A stretch of 47,593 nucleotides of DNA, taken from NCBI GenBank assembly GCA_020355945.1, contig CP070627.1, forward strand, positions 5,177,804 to 5,225,396. The letters are read 5' to 3'. The notes beneath the pieces are model-generated. The model had not been told where the DNA came from. It saw only the letters and a list, made by a program, of their open reading frames with translations, and did no database searches. Origin of the DNA: Candidatus Aminicenantota bacterium. Its GTDB lineage: Bacteria > Acidobacteriota > Aminicenantia > UBA2199. The translations under genes and the position numbers were made by a program. How positions within the stretch are numbered: position 1 is the stretch's first letter; the number at the start of each line of letters is the position of its first letter. Below are positions 8,284 through 16,900 of the stretch, piece after piece.

Positions 8284-9393
8284 TTATTTTTTAATTCCAT
8301 AATAATCCAGGTACCAGGTTACAAAATGTTTAATACCTTCTTCGATGGTGGTGACGGGTTTGAAACCGATATAGCGCTGAAGTTCATGGATATCCGCATA
8401 GGTTTCTTTTACATCGCCTTTTTGCATGGGTAGTAATTTTTTTTTTGCTTTTTTTCCCAGGTTTTTTTCAATGAGTTCGATAAAATAGAGTAAATCTATT
8501 GGCTGGTGGTTCCCGATATTGAAGATGCGGTAGGGAGCGCGGGAAGAGGCAGGGTCCGGGTTTCTCCCGTCCCAATCGGGATTGCCTTCGGGGATTTTTA
8601 GCATGACCTGGTACACTCCGGCAACGATATCATCAATATAGGTGAAATCTCGTTTCATGTTGCCGTAATTAAAAACTTCGATAGGGATATTGTTAAGGAT
8701 TTTATTAGTAAAACTGAAATAGGCCATATCCGGTCTTCCCCAGGGGCCGTATACGGTGAAAAATCGCAGGCCGGTAGTGGGAATTTGATAAAGATTGGCA
8801 TAGGAGTGGGCCAATAATTCATTGGATTTTTTAGTGGCGGCGTACAGAGAAATGGGATGGTCCACGTTGTGGTGTACGGAAAAGGGCATGTTTTCATTGG
8901 CGCCGTATACTGACGATGAGGATGAAAAAACCAGGTGTTTAACCGGGTGATGTCGGCAGTTTTCCAGGATATTCATAAAACTTATGATATTGCTGTCGAT
9001 ATAGGCATAGGGTTCTTTTATCGAATAGCGTACGCCTGCCTGGGCAGCCAGGTGGACCACATAACCCGGTTTTTCTGCTGCAAAGATTTTTTTTAGAGCA
9101 TCTTTCTCTTTTAAATTTACTTTATAGAAAACAAATCTTTGTGGTGTTTTTAATTGGATCGAGGGGGTATGTTGGTTGGGGTTTTCCAGGGAATCGATTT
9201 GGTTTTGGGAGAAGCCCAGTTGTTTGAGGCGGTTGGTTTTCAGGTTGCTGTCGTAGTAGTTGTTGAGGTTATCGATGCCGATGACCGGGTAGTGTTTGGT
9301 TAATATTTTTTTAGCGAAGTGGAACCCGATGAATCCGGCGATTCCTGTAATCAGTACGGGTTTGAGTTTATTTTCTTTGACTGCGGCGTTCAT
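8284..9393 (-). CDS. NAD-dependent epimerase, probably UDP-glucuronate 4-epimerase
   Basis: This 369-aa extended short-chain dehydrogenase has the NAD motif GIAGFIG (17-23), the long NNYYDSNLKTNRL segment after strand 2, HLAAQAGVRYSI (114-125), SSSSSVYG (157-164), the catalytic pair Y184/K188 in YAATKKSNE and RFFTVYGPWGRPDMA. That set, with VRYS and GRPDMA, is typical of UDP-glucuronate 4-epimerases that make UDP-galacturonate. The neighbouring ugd would make its substrate. Other nucleotide-sugar epimerases cannot be fully excluded. The gene lies on the same strand as ugd, pilT and glmS but 371 bases from ugd. The start ATG lies at 9393-9391; no strong ribosome site is visible. Confidence 0.88.
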   Translation of the reverse strand: MNAAVKENKLKPVLITGIAGFIGFHFAKKILTKHYPVIGIDNLNNYYDSNLKTNRLKQLGFSQNQIDSLENPNQHTPSIQLKTPQRFVFYKVNLKEKDALKKIFAAEKPGYVVHLAAQAGVRYSIKEPYAYIDSNIISFMNILENCRHHPVKHLVFSSSSSVYGANENMPFSVHHNVDHPISLYAATKKSNELLAHSYANLYQIPTTGLRFFTVYGPWGRPDMAYFSFTNKILNNIPIEVFNYGNMKRDFTYIDDIVAGVYQVMLKIPEGNPDWDGRNPDPASSRAPYRIFNIGNHQPIDLLYFIELIEKNLGKKAKKKLLPMQKGDVKETYADIHELQRYIGFKPVTTIEEGIKHFVTWYLDYYGIKK

Positions 9394-9483
9394 ACTTTAT
9401 CCATATTTATTTTTAACGTGTATTTTATCATATTTATGGGCAATTTGTAACCCCCTGGCGAGGCTCAAATCCACCGTCTAATT

Positions 9484-9641
9484 TTAGCCACGAAGATACA
9501 CAAAGGGACACGAAAAGAGGGAAGCTGGGAAGCTGGGAAAAAAATCTAAGAAAGGCCGCTGATAAACGCTGATGAACTTGATGGCCATTATAAAAGGCCC
9601 CCTTAATAAAAGTTTTTGCGGATGTTTCACGGGTACAGGGG
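9484..9641. repeat. Dispersed repeat (AGCCACGAAG..ACACAAAGG type)
   Basis: AGCCACGAAGATACACAAAG at 9486-9505 is followed by two GGAAGCTG units (9520-9535), then GCTGATAAACGCTGATG and an AAAAGTTTTTGCGG segment near 9607. Parts of this chain recur at about 8033-8150, 27527-27572 (inverted), 29461-29486 and 37939-38025. There is no gene between 9394 and the fragment at 9847; this repeat and the palindromic element fill that gap. Confidence 0.65.
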
Positions 9642-9644
9642 ATT

Positions 9645-9846
9645 AAAAATTGTTAATTGTTAATTGTCAATTGCTAATTATTAATGGAAGCGGTGCCCTT
9701 CGGGCGTTTTTTATAAGACGCCTGCGGCGAAGGAATACAGCCTTTTGGAAAATCTTTTCTTTTCGCCGAAGGCGTTAAAAACCTGTCCGTTGGACGCAAA
9801 TTCCATTAACAATTAATAGTTAACAATTGACAATTAATAATTAAAT
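9645..9846. repeat. Palindromic element with inverted heptamer-repeat arms
   Basis: The left arm (about 9645-9687) is built of 7-mers of ATTGTTA type and the right arm (about 9801-9844) is an inverted copy (AATTAAC type). The core again carries CGCC..GGCG palindromes, including TTCGCCGAAGGCGTT, AAAACCTG and CCG, in the same order as in the element at 1374-1592. Its right end abuts a truncated ATPase gene, which suggests that the element or its spread was involved in the damage. Confidence 0.78.
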
Positions 9847-10176
9847 GAAGGACTGCCCCCCTGGTCGCCGGAGGTGGGGGTTAACGAGGTGGATATAATC
9901 GTAAACCCGGGTAACGTGGGGGAATGGGGGGATCGGCTTGCCCATAAGGAGAAGGGGCAAAAATTAATTCCGATTGAAATAAAATTTTCCGATGTGATCA
10001 AATCCAGGGCCCTTAAACCCATTCAATTATTTATGAAACAAAATAAACTTGAAAAAGGCATTATAATCACCAGGAACAGGGAAGAGGAAGTGAAGATAGA
10101 AAACTCCCGATTGCGTTTTATCCCGGCATGGTTGTTTGCCTTGAAAAAAGAGATAAAATTTTTAATTTTTTTGTGA
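9847..10176 (+). pseudogene. 3' fragment of a DUF4143-type ATPase gene
   Basis: The readable part (from 9874) starts in NEVDIIVN and runs through LIPIEIKFSDVIKSRAL, KGIIITRN and FIPAWLFAL to a TGA at 10174-10176. This matches the C-terminal nuclease-like domain of DUF4143-type ATPases: E..D, then E-I-K. The ATPase part is missing and there is no ribosome site. The fragment begins at the border of the palindromic element. A free-standing small protein is possible but less likely. Confidence 0.7.
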
Positions 10177-10183
10177 TGGGGGG

Positions 10184-10212
10184 TTGAAATAAATCTCTTG
10201 TTGTGCTATTAT
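10184..10212 (+). promoter_or_regulatory. Sigma70-type promoter of the NACHT cassette
   Basis: TTGAAA (10184-10189) and TATTAT (10207-10212) are separated by exactly 17 bases. Transcription would start near 10219, about 40 bases before the GTG of the small ORF and 180 before the first NACHT gene. Confidence 0.6.
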
Positions 10213-10257
10213 TATATTCGTAATAGATATTTGGCATATAGAAAAGGAGAAGCAAAC

Positions 10258-10374
10258 GTGGTTGAGGTAGTGTGGTGGAGGAAAAAAGATGCAGCATTCC
10301 CCAGGAGTTCAATTCTAGAAAATTTATTGAGGGAAAGCCGGGGCTATTTCCAGTTAAATTCTTTAGGAGAATAA
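10258..10374 (+). CDS. Small 38-codon ORF leading the NACHT cassette
   Basis: A GTG at 10258 stands eight bases after AAAAGGAG (10242-10249) and opens a 38-codon frame (MVEVVWWRKKDAAFPRSS...) to a TAA at 10372-10374. The gene behind it has hardly any ribosome site of its own, so this ORF could be a leader peptide that couples translation, or a small partner protein. The 12 bases from the GTG recur at the start of the SIR2-like remnant (27659-27670), which may be chance or shared ancestry. No known family is recognised. Confidence 0.45.
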   Translation: MVEVVWWRKKDAAFPRSSILENLLRESRGYFQLNSLGE

Positions 10375-10397
10375 AATTATCAGGGTGTTAAAACAAG

Positions 10398-12728
10398 ATG
10401 GATAATAAAATGCTGGATTATTACAGGCAAGAGGTCCTTAAAAAATATATGTACCTGGATATTTCATTCTATTCCAATACAACGGATAAGACAGTGGAAA
10501 AACTCCAAAATACGCCGATTGATAAGATTTTTATTGATGTTGATTTTACGGAATATGGAACCAAAAATGAAAGATATATAGGCCCTTATGCGATGCTTGC
10601 CGATTCTAATGATAAAGTTATCCTTGCGGAACCAGGCTGGGGAAAGACGACTTTTCTAAAATTTATCCTCTCAAGAAAAATCCAGGAGCAGGTTATCCCT
10701 GTTTATTGGGAGTGGGAAAAATTTTACTATCGTATCGAGAACGTTGATTTTGATACTGTGGTAACCAATTATTTTAAAGATGCTTTTCAAAACTTCCCGG
10801 GGATTACCACCGAAGCCATTAAAGGTTTTATGGAAAAGAATAAATTTGTATTTTTAATCGACGGGCTGGATGAAGTGGTGACCGAACAAAAGCTGTCTAC
10901 AATCAGGAAGACCTTAATAAATTATAGAGAAAATAAAAATATCTCCCGGGATGACTATTTCATTATTGCCTCCAGGATCACTAATTATCCGCGGGAGTAT
11001 TTCGATCTTTTTTCAGGAATCGGGTTTCAACACTATAAGATAAACCCTTTAAACGGTCATTTGATTTACAATTACATCGTTAAATTCATAACTTACGTCT
11101 ACATGTCGTCACCGGAAAAATTGAAAATCAAAGATAAGATTGACTATTTGGAACAATACATCCAGACGCGGCCCGGGGTAAAAAAGCTGGCTGAAAATCC
11201 GCTTTTCTTAAATTTAATCACTTTGATATATCACTATGAAGGCGACTTGCCTCGTAATAAATTAAAGCTGTATGAAAAGTGCATTGAAATGCTGCTGTAT
11301 GAATGGAAAAAATCCTACAAAGACATCAAGGTCTTCACACAATTACACTTGAATGATAAATCCCTTAAAAACCTCCTGGTAGAAACCGCTTTTGAATATT
11401 TTAACAAATTCCTGAATAATGAAGTCAAAGAATTCGGGACATTTTCGCAGGAGGAACTGGAAAAGACAATGGCCCAGGTATATAAAAAATCAGTATCCAG
11501 AGAAATTAACATGGGTGAGGTTGAAGATGCAATCTCAAGCTTGTTTTTTTATTTCAAAAGTGATGTCGGGGTTATTGTTGAAAAGGCAAACGGCAAATTC
11601 GGATTTTCCCACCTCAAGTTAATGGAATATCTCGCGGCAACATATCTTAACAAAACCTATTATCAAACTGAAGAAAGTCTAAAATATATTATTAATATCC
11701 TGGGAAGCCCCAGGTTTAGAGATATTGGAGAAACAATCCTCCTGCAAATTGAAATGATAGGGGCCCGGTTCATTGATAACCTGACCAAGGAACTATTATC
11801 CTTATATAAAAAGCAGCCAAACGAAAACATCCTGATCTTGCTGGCAAAATTGGTGAAAGACAACGATGAATTTTCCATAGATGATACAGGAGAAATTCTG
11901 AATTTATTGGCGGTTTACAAAGCCACTCGACCTGGTAATACTGAAATCTCTCAAATAATTGATGATATATTTTGTTTCTCGAAAATATTCAGGAGGGAAT
12001 TCGCTTATTTAATTAGTCGATTGATAAGAGAGAAAGAAAAGTGGATGAACTTTTCTGAAAAAGCAGCTTATTGGGTGGGTGAAAAAGTTTTATATATGAA
12101 AAATGATTTGAAATCTTTTGGTAAAGCGCACCAAAAAATAAAAAAACCAACTCCGGCACAAGAATCACATCGAATAGTCAAAAGGGTCAAAGACCAATTG
12201 GAATTATTGGAAAAAGTAGTAGAGGGATACAAGGAAATGGCCATCGAATATAATATCATGTGCCAGAGGCATAATACTAATGCATTGATGGAGGAAATTA
12301 TTAAAAAATTTAGAAAGAAATACCCGGGAGTTGATATTATATATTCCCCCTCGTTTGTCATGAATGATCAAGAAAAAGAAGTGCACGCCGATAAGTATCT
12401 AATCGAACAAATTTTTGAAGAGTTGATCAAGAACAGTATTAAACATTCAGCGTTTAAAAATGGAAAAATTAAAATTGAACTTTCAACCGAATATAACGAA
12501 ACGAGCTTCGTCATTCATTTCAAAGAGAGGGGAAGAGGAATACCTGAACCCTCAAAAAATAAAATCTTTGATCCTTTTTTTTCAACGGACAATCAAAGTA
12601 TTGGGATTGGGCTGGCAAAGGTGCGGATGATTGTTGAAAACCTGGGGGGTGAAATTAAGTATGTGGGCCAAGAAAATGTAGGCGTCCATTTTAAAATAAC
12701 ACTGGAAAGCGGAAGAGGAATGTGGTGA
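10398..12728 (+). CDS. NACHT STAND ATPase fused to a C-terminal GHKL (histidine-kinase-like) ATPase domain
   Basis: The 776-aa protein has a NACHT domain near its N-terminus: Walker A EPGWGKTT (78-85), Walker B FLIDGLDEV (152-160) and the sensor-like ASRITNYP (191-198). The NPLFLNLI and LYEKCIEMLL segments that follow NACHT domains are present. A helical middle region with several Lys/Glu-rich helices runs to about residue 640. The last ~130 residues form a GHKL ATPase: N box EELIKNSIKH (Asn679), a G1 box changed from D-x-G-x-G to ERGRG (710-714), F box IFDPFFSTD, and G2 box GIGLAK (736-741). No clear phospho-acceptor H box was found. STAND NACHT proteins usually oligomerise after sensing a trigger; the GHKL domain could be an effector or second ATP switch. 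It is the first large gene of the cassette; 34 bases separate it from the next. Confidence 0.85.
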   Translation: MDNKMLDYYRQEVLKKYMYLDISFYSNTTDKTVEKLQNTPIDKIFIDVDFTEYGTKNERYIGPYAMLADSNDKVILAEPGWGKTTFLKFILSRKIQEQVIPVYWEWEKFYYRIENVDFDTVVTNYFKDAFQNFPGITTEAIKGFMEKNKFVFLIDGLDEVVTEQKLSTIRKTLINYRENKNISRDDYFIIASRITNYPREYFDLFSGIGFQHYKINPLNGHLIYNYIVKFITYVYMSSPEKLKIKDKIDYLEQYIQTRPGVKKLAENPLFLNLITLIYHYEGDLPRNKLKLYEKCIEMLLYEWKKSYKDIKVFTQLHLNDKSLKNLLVETAFEYFNKFLNNEVKEFGTFSQEELEKTMAQVYKKSVSREINMGEVEDAISSLFFYFKSDVGVIVEKANGKFGFSHLKLMEYLAATYLNKTYYQTEESLKYIINILGSPRFRDIGETILLQIEMIGARFIDNLTKELLSLYKKQPNENILILLAKLVKDNDEFSIDDTGEILNLLAVYKATRPGNTEISQIIDDIFCFSKIFRREFAYLISRLIREKEKWMNFSEKAAYWVGEKVLYMKNDLKSFGKAHQKIKKPTPAQESHRIVKRVKDQLELLEKVVEGYKEMAIEYNIMCQRHNTNALMEEIIKKFRKKYPGVDIIYSPSFVMNDQEKEVHADKYLIEQIFEELIKNSIKHSAFKNGKIKIELSTEYNETSFVIHFKERGRGIPEPSKNKIFDPFFSTDNQSIGIGLAKVRMIVENLGGEIKYVGQENVGVHFKITLESGRGMW

Positions 12729-12762
12729 AATTCATAATAAGTTTTGCCTTATTGAAAGAAAA

Positions 12763-15700
12763 ATGAAGGATCAAATAAAAACCCTACCTCAAATAACAGC
12801 AGTTATTGATAATGACCCTGGACCCAGGATAAGCTTCAATGAGTTAATGAAGAAATTATTGGTAAATGATGCTCGATTGAGAAACTACACCTTTGATGCG
12901 AATCCCAAATTTCGTCGTTTGGAGATCGATGGCATGATTAAAAATGATTATCCGGGGATAGAGGGTTCGGTTGTTTTTCAATTCAGGAGGCTGAAAGAAT
13001 CGGAATCCAAAACTAACCAGGTAAGAAAATTATTTCAACAGGTGGTGAGTTCCAGGGCTTCGGCTTCCTGCAATTGCTATATTCTTGTTACCCCGGTAGA
13101 TTTATCGGTTGAAGACCGGGAATGGCTGAATAAATTTAATAAGACTCACAACCTGGACTTACGTCATTATGGACACACTCAAATAATGGATTTGTTGGAC
13201 CAATACCAGGCGCTGAAAAAGTATTATTATGGGAGATATCTTGAGGGGGGACCAGGGGATTTCGACTTATTAAAACAAAAATATCAAGAGGTCATGTTTC
13301 AGCAGGTGAAAAACCTGGAGTTTGTCGGGCTGCCAACGGCACAGTATCAAAAAAGAGATTTGTTAAAAGAAACAGAACTTAAGAATATATATATCCCCCT
13401 AAAGTTTGCGCCTTGTAAAGGCGATTCAAAACCCAGGGATTTATCCGAAATAAAAGGGCAATTTAGACGTTTTGTGGTACTTGGAGAACCCGGAGCCGGT
13501 AAATCCACCCTTTCGAAACACCTGGCCCTGGAGTGCAGCAAAACGAAAGAGGACAATGATAACAACCCATCGAAAAGTGAAGATAGAATCCCTTTAATCA
13601 TCCCTCTCTGTGATTTCGTAGATATAAAAAAACAAATATCCAGGACATTTGGTTTTATCGATTACCTGAAATACATTGCAGAGAATAATTATGAATTCGG
13701 GTGTGTGGACAGTGATTTCTTTAAGGCCATGTTGGAATTGGGAAAAGCCATCGTTGTCTTTGACGGCCTGGATGAAATTGCCCAAAAAAGTTTGAGAGAT
13801 GAAGTGGTAAAAGGTATTGGAAGATTTGCCGAGGAATACCCGGATAGTTCCATATGGGTAACATCGCGAATTTTCGGTTATAAAAACACGGGGGGACTAA
13901 GCGAAAAAATATTTAAACATTATTATATAACCCCGGTATCAGTAGAACAGGCCGATCAATTCATCAGGAATTGGTATAACATCCAGGTGCCGGACGAGAG
14001 CGATCGGGAAGAAAAAATAAAAGCCCTTAAAAAAGCGCTTGAAGCATTTCCCTATATCCAGTGGCTGAGGAGTAATCCCCTGTTTCTTACGATGCTGGTC
14101 ATTTTGAATCAATTTGAGAGCCAATTACCTGATAATCGAACCACACTGTATGAAAAATGCCTCGAATTATTACTCAGGACCTGGCCGAATCGAAAATACA
14201 GCCCCCGCGGCCAGAGGAATCCAATGGAAGAAAGAGGTATTAGCTATGAAAAACAGTTGGAACTCCTTTCGGCCGTGGCTGTCTATACCAAGAATAAGTA
14301 CCAGGATAATACAGTGGAAGGAGAAAGCGGGTCAATCCCGGAGAGTGAGTTAAAAAAGATATTATTCAGTGAACGATTCGATAAAAGTCGGATACCTGAA
14401 GAGGCTGCCAGGGAAGACGCCAACGCCTTCTGCGGTTACATTGTCGAGCGAACCGGCTTCCTGGTGGAAAAGGGAAAAAGAAAAGGAAAAGAAATTCTGT
14501 TCGATTTTATTCACCGTTCGTTCCGGGATTATCTTTACGCTCGTTGCTTGGCCATGGATAGAGAAAAAGCCACTGATGACCATATTACTTTTATAACCAA
14601 ATATGTGGGGAAACAAGGTTGGCAAGAGATTATCCTATTCCTGCTCCTTCTTTTCAAAGAACATCGAAGCCGGGATTTTATTGCACATCTCAATCATAGG
14701 GTTTTTAATGAGTTGGCCGCCATGAAAAATCCCGATGCCTGGTTGTTGATGGGCCGGGCCTTAAGGGATAATATGGAATTTGATGATAAAGCAATTCAAC
14801 AAATCCTCGCAGAACTGTTAAAACAGTGGCTAACTAACACGGAAGAGAACCCTGTATTTTCCGTATTGGAGGAGATTGTCGGCTTTTCAGAAAGGGGAAA
14901 GGGAATTTTAAAGGGATTGATAAAGACTTATATCACCAATTGCCCGGTAAAGCAAGTGTTTGCCTCTTTGTTCCTGGTGTGGCGGTTGTATGGGATTGAA
15001 GACTCCTTTATCCACTATATGGACAAGAACAAAGACAAAGGCGTTTTATTACCTTATTTGCCATTTTTCAAGGCCAATAAATCCATCGCAAGGTATATCG
15101 ATGAGAATTTTAAAGAAAACCAATGGGTAATCTATTACAATTCCACCCGGGAACGACTCCTGGAGAACTTACACAATATAATCGCCAATCAATTGAGTGA
15201 TTGTGAATTGAAGGGTTATCTCCTCAGTTCCTGGGCAAAAATATTTAACGCGTTTCAGCAGCGCAAACTTTTTTTAGACAAAAATAACCAGGCAACAGCC
15301 AGCCCTTTGAAAATGTCTGGGAATATAGAATTGGATTTTAGTTATGTGAACTTCGGATTCCACCAGGATTATATCTCCCACCCATTGGTATTATCAAGGC
15401 CTTTTATGGTGAATCCCCCGCATATTACTCTGGCAAAAATAGATGATAACTTCTTTTTATATAAAGAAAGAGAAATCATTACCCTTGCCGGAGGTGAATA
15501 TATTACCACCTGGGTAGAGCAAGTCCTGGAGAAAATATTCTCCGCTTTTAACGGTAAACTGGAGGAAAACCGATTCTCTTCACGGGAAGAAGAACATATA
15601 AAAAAACAAAGCCGGGAATTTGCCGGGAAATTCGGTCAGAATGTAAGCCAGTACCACACCCTGCACTTTGAAAAAGACCTAAACCATTATATTTACCGAC

Positions 15701-16776
15701 ATTTAGCCAAAAGCCGTCGATTCCTGGGGATGGAGTATCAATCATATCTGGTCGGTTATTTCAGGAGTGAATTTGGTCAAGATCTGACCCGGTGCGATTT
15801 TAACCACGAATTTAGAAAAAAATTAGGCAAAATGTTGGGGAAAGCATTTGGCCGCTATTTTAGGCGCGATTTATCCAGGGATTTAAGCCTGATTTTGGTA
15901 CAGTCATTCCTGGAATATTTAAAAGATTACCCGGATAATCCCGGGGTCCGGGAATTCAGAACTTTAATCTCATTGTTGTATAATAAGCAGTACAAAAAAG
16001 TTTTGAAGTGGGAAAATTTAAACCCGGACCATTATAAACCAATCTATGCGTTGTTTTGCCAACAATTCAGCAGCGATGACCTTGTATTTAGCCAATTATT
16101 TTACATTTGTCTTTATGACTATCTATTTAATTACAAAACCGAAGTATCTTTCGAATCCATCCATTCGGAATGTCGTTATCTCTCGTTGGATAATATAATT
16201 ATTGTTCCGAAAGCTCACTTGCCCATAAGAAATCCCTTCATGATCCCATTTGCATTTAACTTTATCCTGTCGGGAGACCTGAGCCATTACATTGTAAAGC
16301 TGCTGGCGCATTTGAATGCCAGGTTCTACAAGAATTCGGAACCCGATGAAACGTCCATCAGGAAGGCAGTGGATAATTATTGCAGTCATCATCCGTTTGT
16401 TTCTTATTTTATCAATTACTCGTGGGACTTATTCTGTCGAGAGTTTGAGGCACAGTATCGAAAAAATATTGAGACCAATTTTTTACCATTAGCCGTTTTT
16501 ATCATCAACGGGGCAAAATTGTCCCTGGTTACGGACATGCCGTGCTCCGGTGATCGATGGGATAATATATTAATAGAAGCAGAAAAGTCGGAGAATCCTT
16601 TTGTGCAAATATCATTATCCCTTTACCAACTGGCTAATTACCAGGATACCGAAAAAGAATCCCAACACCTGGAAAAATGGTTGGGAAAATTTAAAGAAGC
16701 ATATCCCGGGTATTTCCAATTGATAGGCTTCAATGAAGGCCAGGTGAGCGATGGTGCGCAAAGTGAGAAAGGGTAA
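12763..16776 (+). CDS. Nuclease-like (degenerate) NACHT STAND protein
   Basis: The 1337-aa protein pairs with its paralogue at 21309. The N-terminal ~160 residues resemble an Mrr-type PD-(D/E)XK nuclease: FNELMKKLL, then EIDG (Asp56), then VFQFRRL, where the catalytic Q-x-K reads Q73-F-R75. So the Lys is Arg and activity is doubtful. The NACHT follows: Walker A GEPGAGKST (241-249), Walker B VVFDGLDEI (331-339), sensor WVTSRIFGY (365-373). A long helical sensor region then contains a stretch (roughly 1000-1055) where Phe or Leu recurs every fourth residue, a diverged form of the array in the paralogue. The C-terminal ~150 residues (NPFMIPFAF ... FVQISLSLYQL) also match the paralogue. The start ATG is weakly supported (GAAAG four bases upstream); translation may depend on the gene before it. 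Confidence 0.85.
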   Translation: MKDQIKTLPQITAVIDNDPGPRISFNELMKKLLVNDARLRNYTFDANPKFRRLEIDGMIKNDYPGIEGSVVFQFRRLKESESKTNQVRKLFQQVVSSRASASCNCYILVTPVDLSVEDREWLNKFNKTHNLDLRHYGHTQIMDLLDQYQALKKYYYGRYLEGGPGDFDLLKQKYQEVMFQQVKNLEFVGLPTAQYQKRDLLKETELKNIYIPLKFAPCKGDSKPRDLSEIKGQFRRFVVLGEPGAGKSTLSKHLALECSKTKEDNDNNPSKSEDRIPLIIPLCDFVDIKKQISRTFGFIDYLKYIAENNYEFGCVDSDFFKAMLELGKAIVVFDGLDEIAQKSLRDEVVKGIGRFAEEYPDSSIWVTSRIFGYKNTGGLSEKIFKHYYITPVSVEQADQFIRNWYNIQVPDESDREEKIKALKKALEAFPYIQWLRSNPLFLTMLVILNQFESQLPDNRTTLYEKCLELLLRTWPNRKYSPRGQRNPMEERGISYEKQLELLSAVAVYTKNKYQDNTVEGESGSIPESELKKILFSERFDKSRIPEEAAREDANAFCGYIVERTGFLVEKGKRKGKEILFDFIHRSFRDYLYARCLAMDREKATDDHITFITKYVGKQGWQEIILFLLLLFKEHRSRDFIAHLNHRVFNELAAMKNPDAWLLMGRALRDNMEFDDKAIQQILAELLKQWLTNTEENPVFSVLEEIVGFSERGKGILKGLIKTYITNCPVKQVFASLFLVWRLYGIEDSFIHYMDKNKDKGVLLPYLPFFKANKSIARYIDENFKENQWVIYYNSTRERLLENLHNIIANQLSDCELKGYLLSSWAKIFNAFQQRKLFLDKNNQATASPLKMSGNIELDFSYVNFGFHQDYISHPLVLSRPFMVNPPHITLAKIDDNFFLYKEREIITLAGGEYITTWVEQVLEKIFSAFNGKLEENRFSSREEEHIKKQSREFAGKFGQNVSQYHTLHFEKDLNHYIYRHLAKSRRFLGMEYQSYLVGYFRSEFGQDLTRCDFNHEFRKKLGKMLGKAFGRYFRRDLSRDLSLILVQSFLEYLKDYPDNPGVREFRTLISLLYNKQYKKVLKWENLNPDHYKPIYALFCQQFSSDDLVFSQLFYICLYDYLFNYKTEVSFESIHSECRYLSLDNIIIVPKAHLPIRNPFMIPFAFNFILSGDLSHYIVKLLAHLNARFYKNSEPDETSIRKAVDNYCSHHPFVSYFINYSWDLFCREFEAQYRKNIETNFLPLAVFIINGAKLSLVTDMPCSGDRWDNILIEAEKSENPFVQISLSLYQLANYQDTEKESQHLEKWLGKFKEAYPGYFQLIGFNEGQVSDGAQSEKG

Positions 16777-16900
16777 TAAAGGCATTGATTTACTTTTTTT
16801 CTCCTTTTAAACACTTATTATTTCCCGGTTACATTGGCCGGCTATCCGGGACAGCGGGAGTAAAGAGAAGCAATCCCGTTATAGAAAGGAGTGAAACAAC

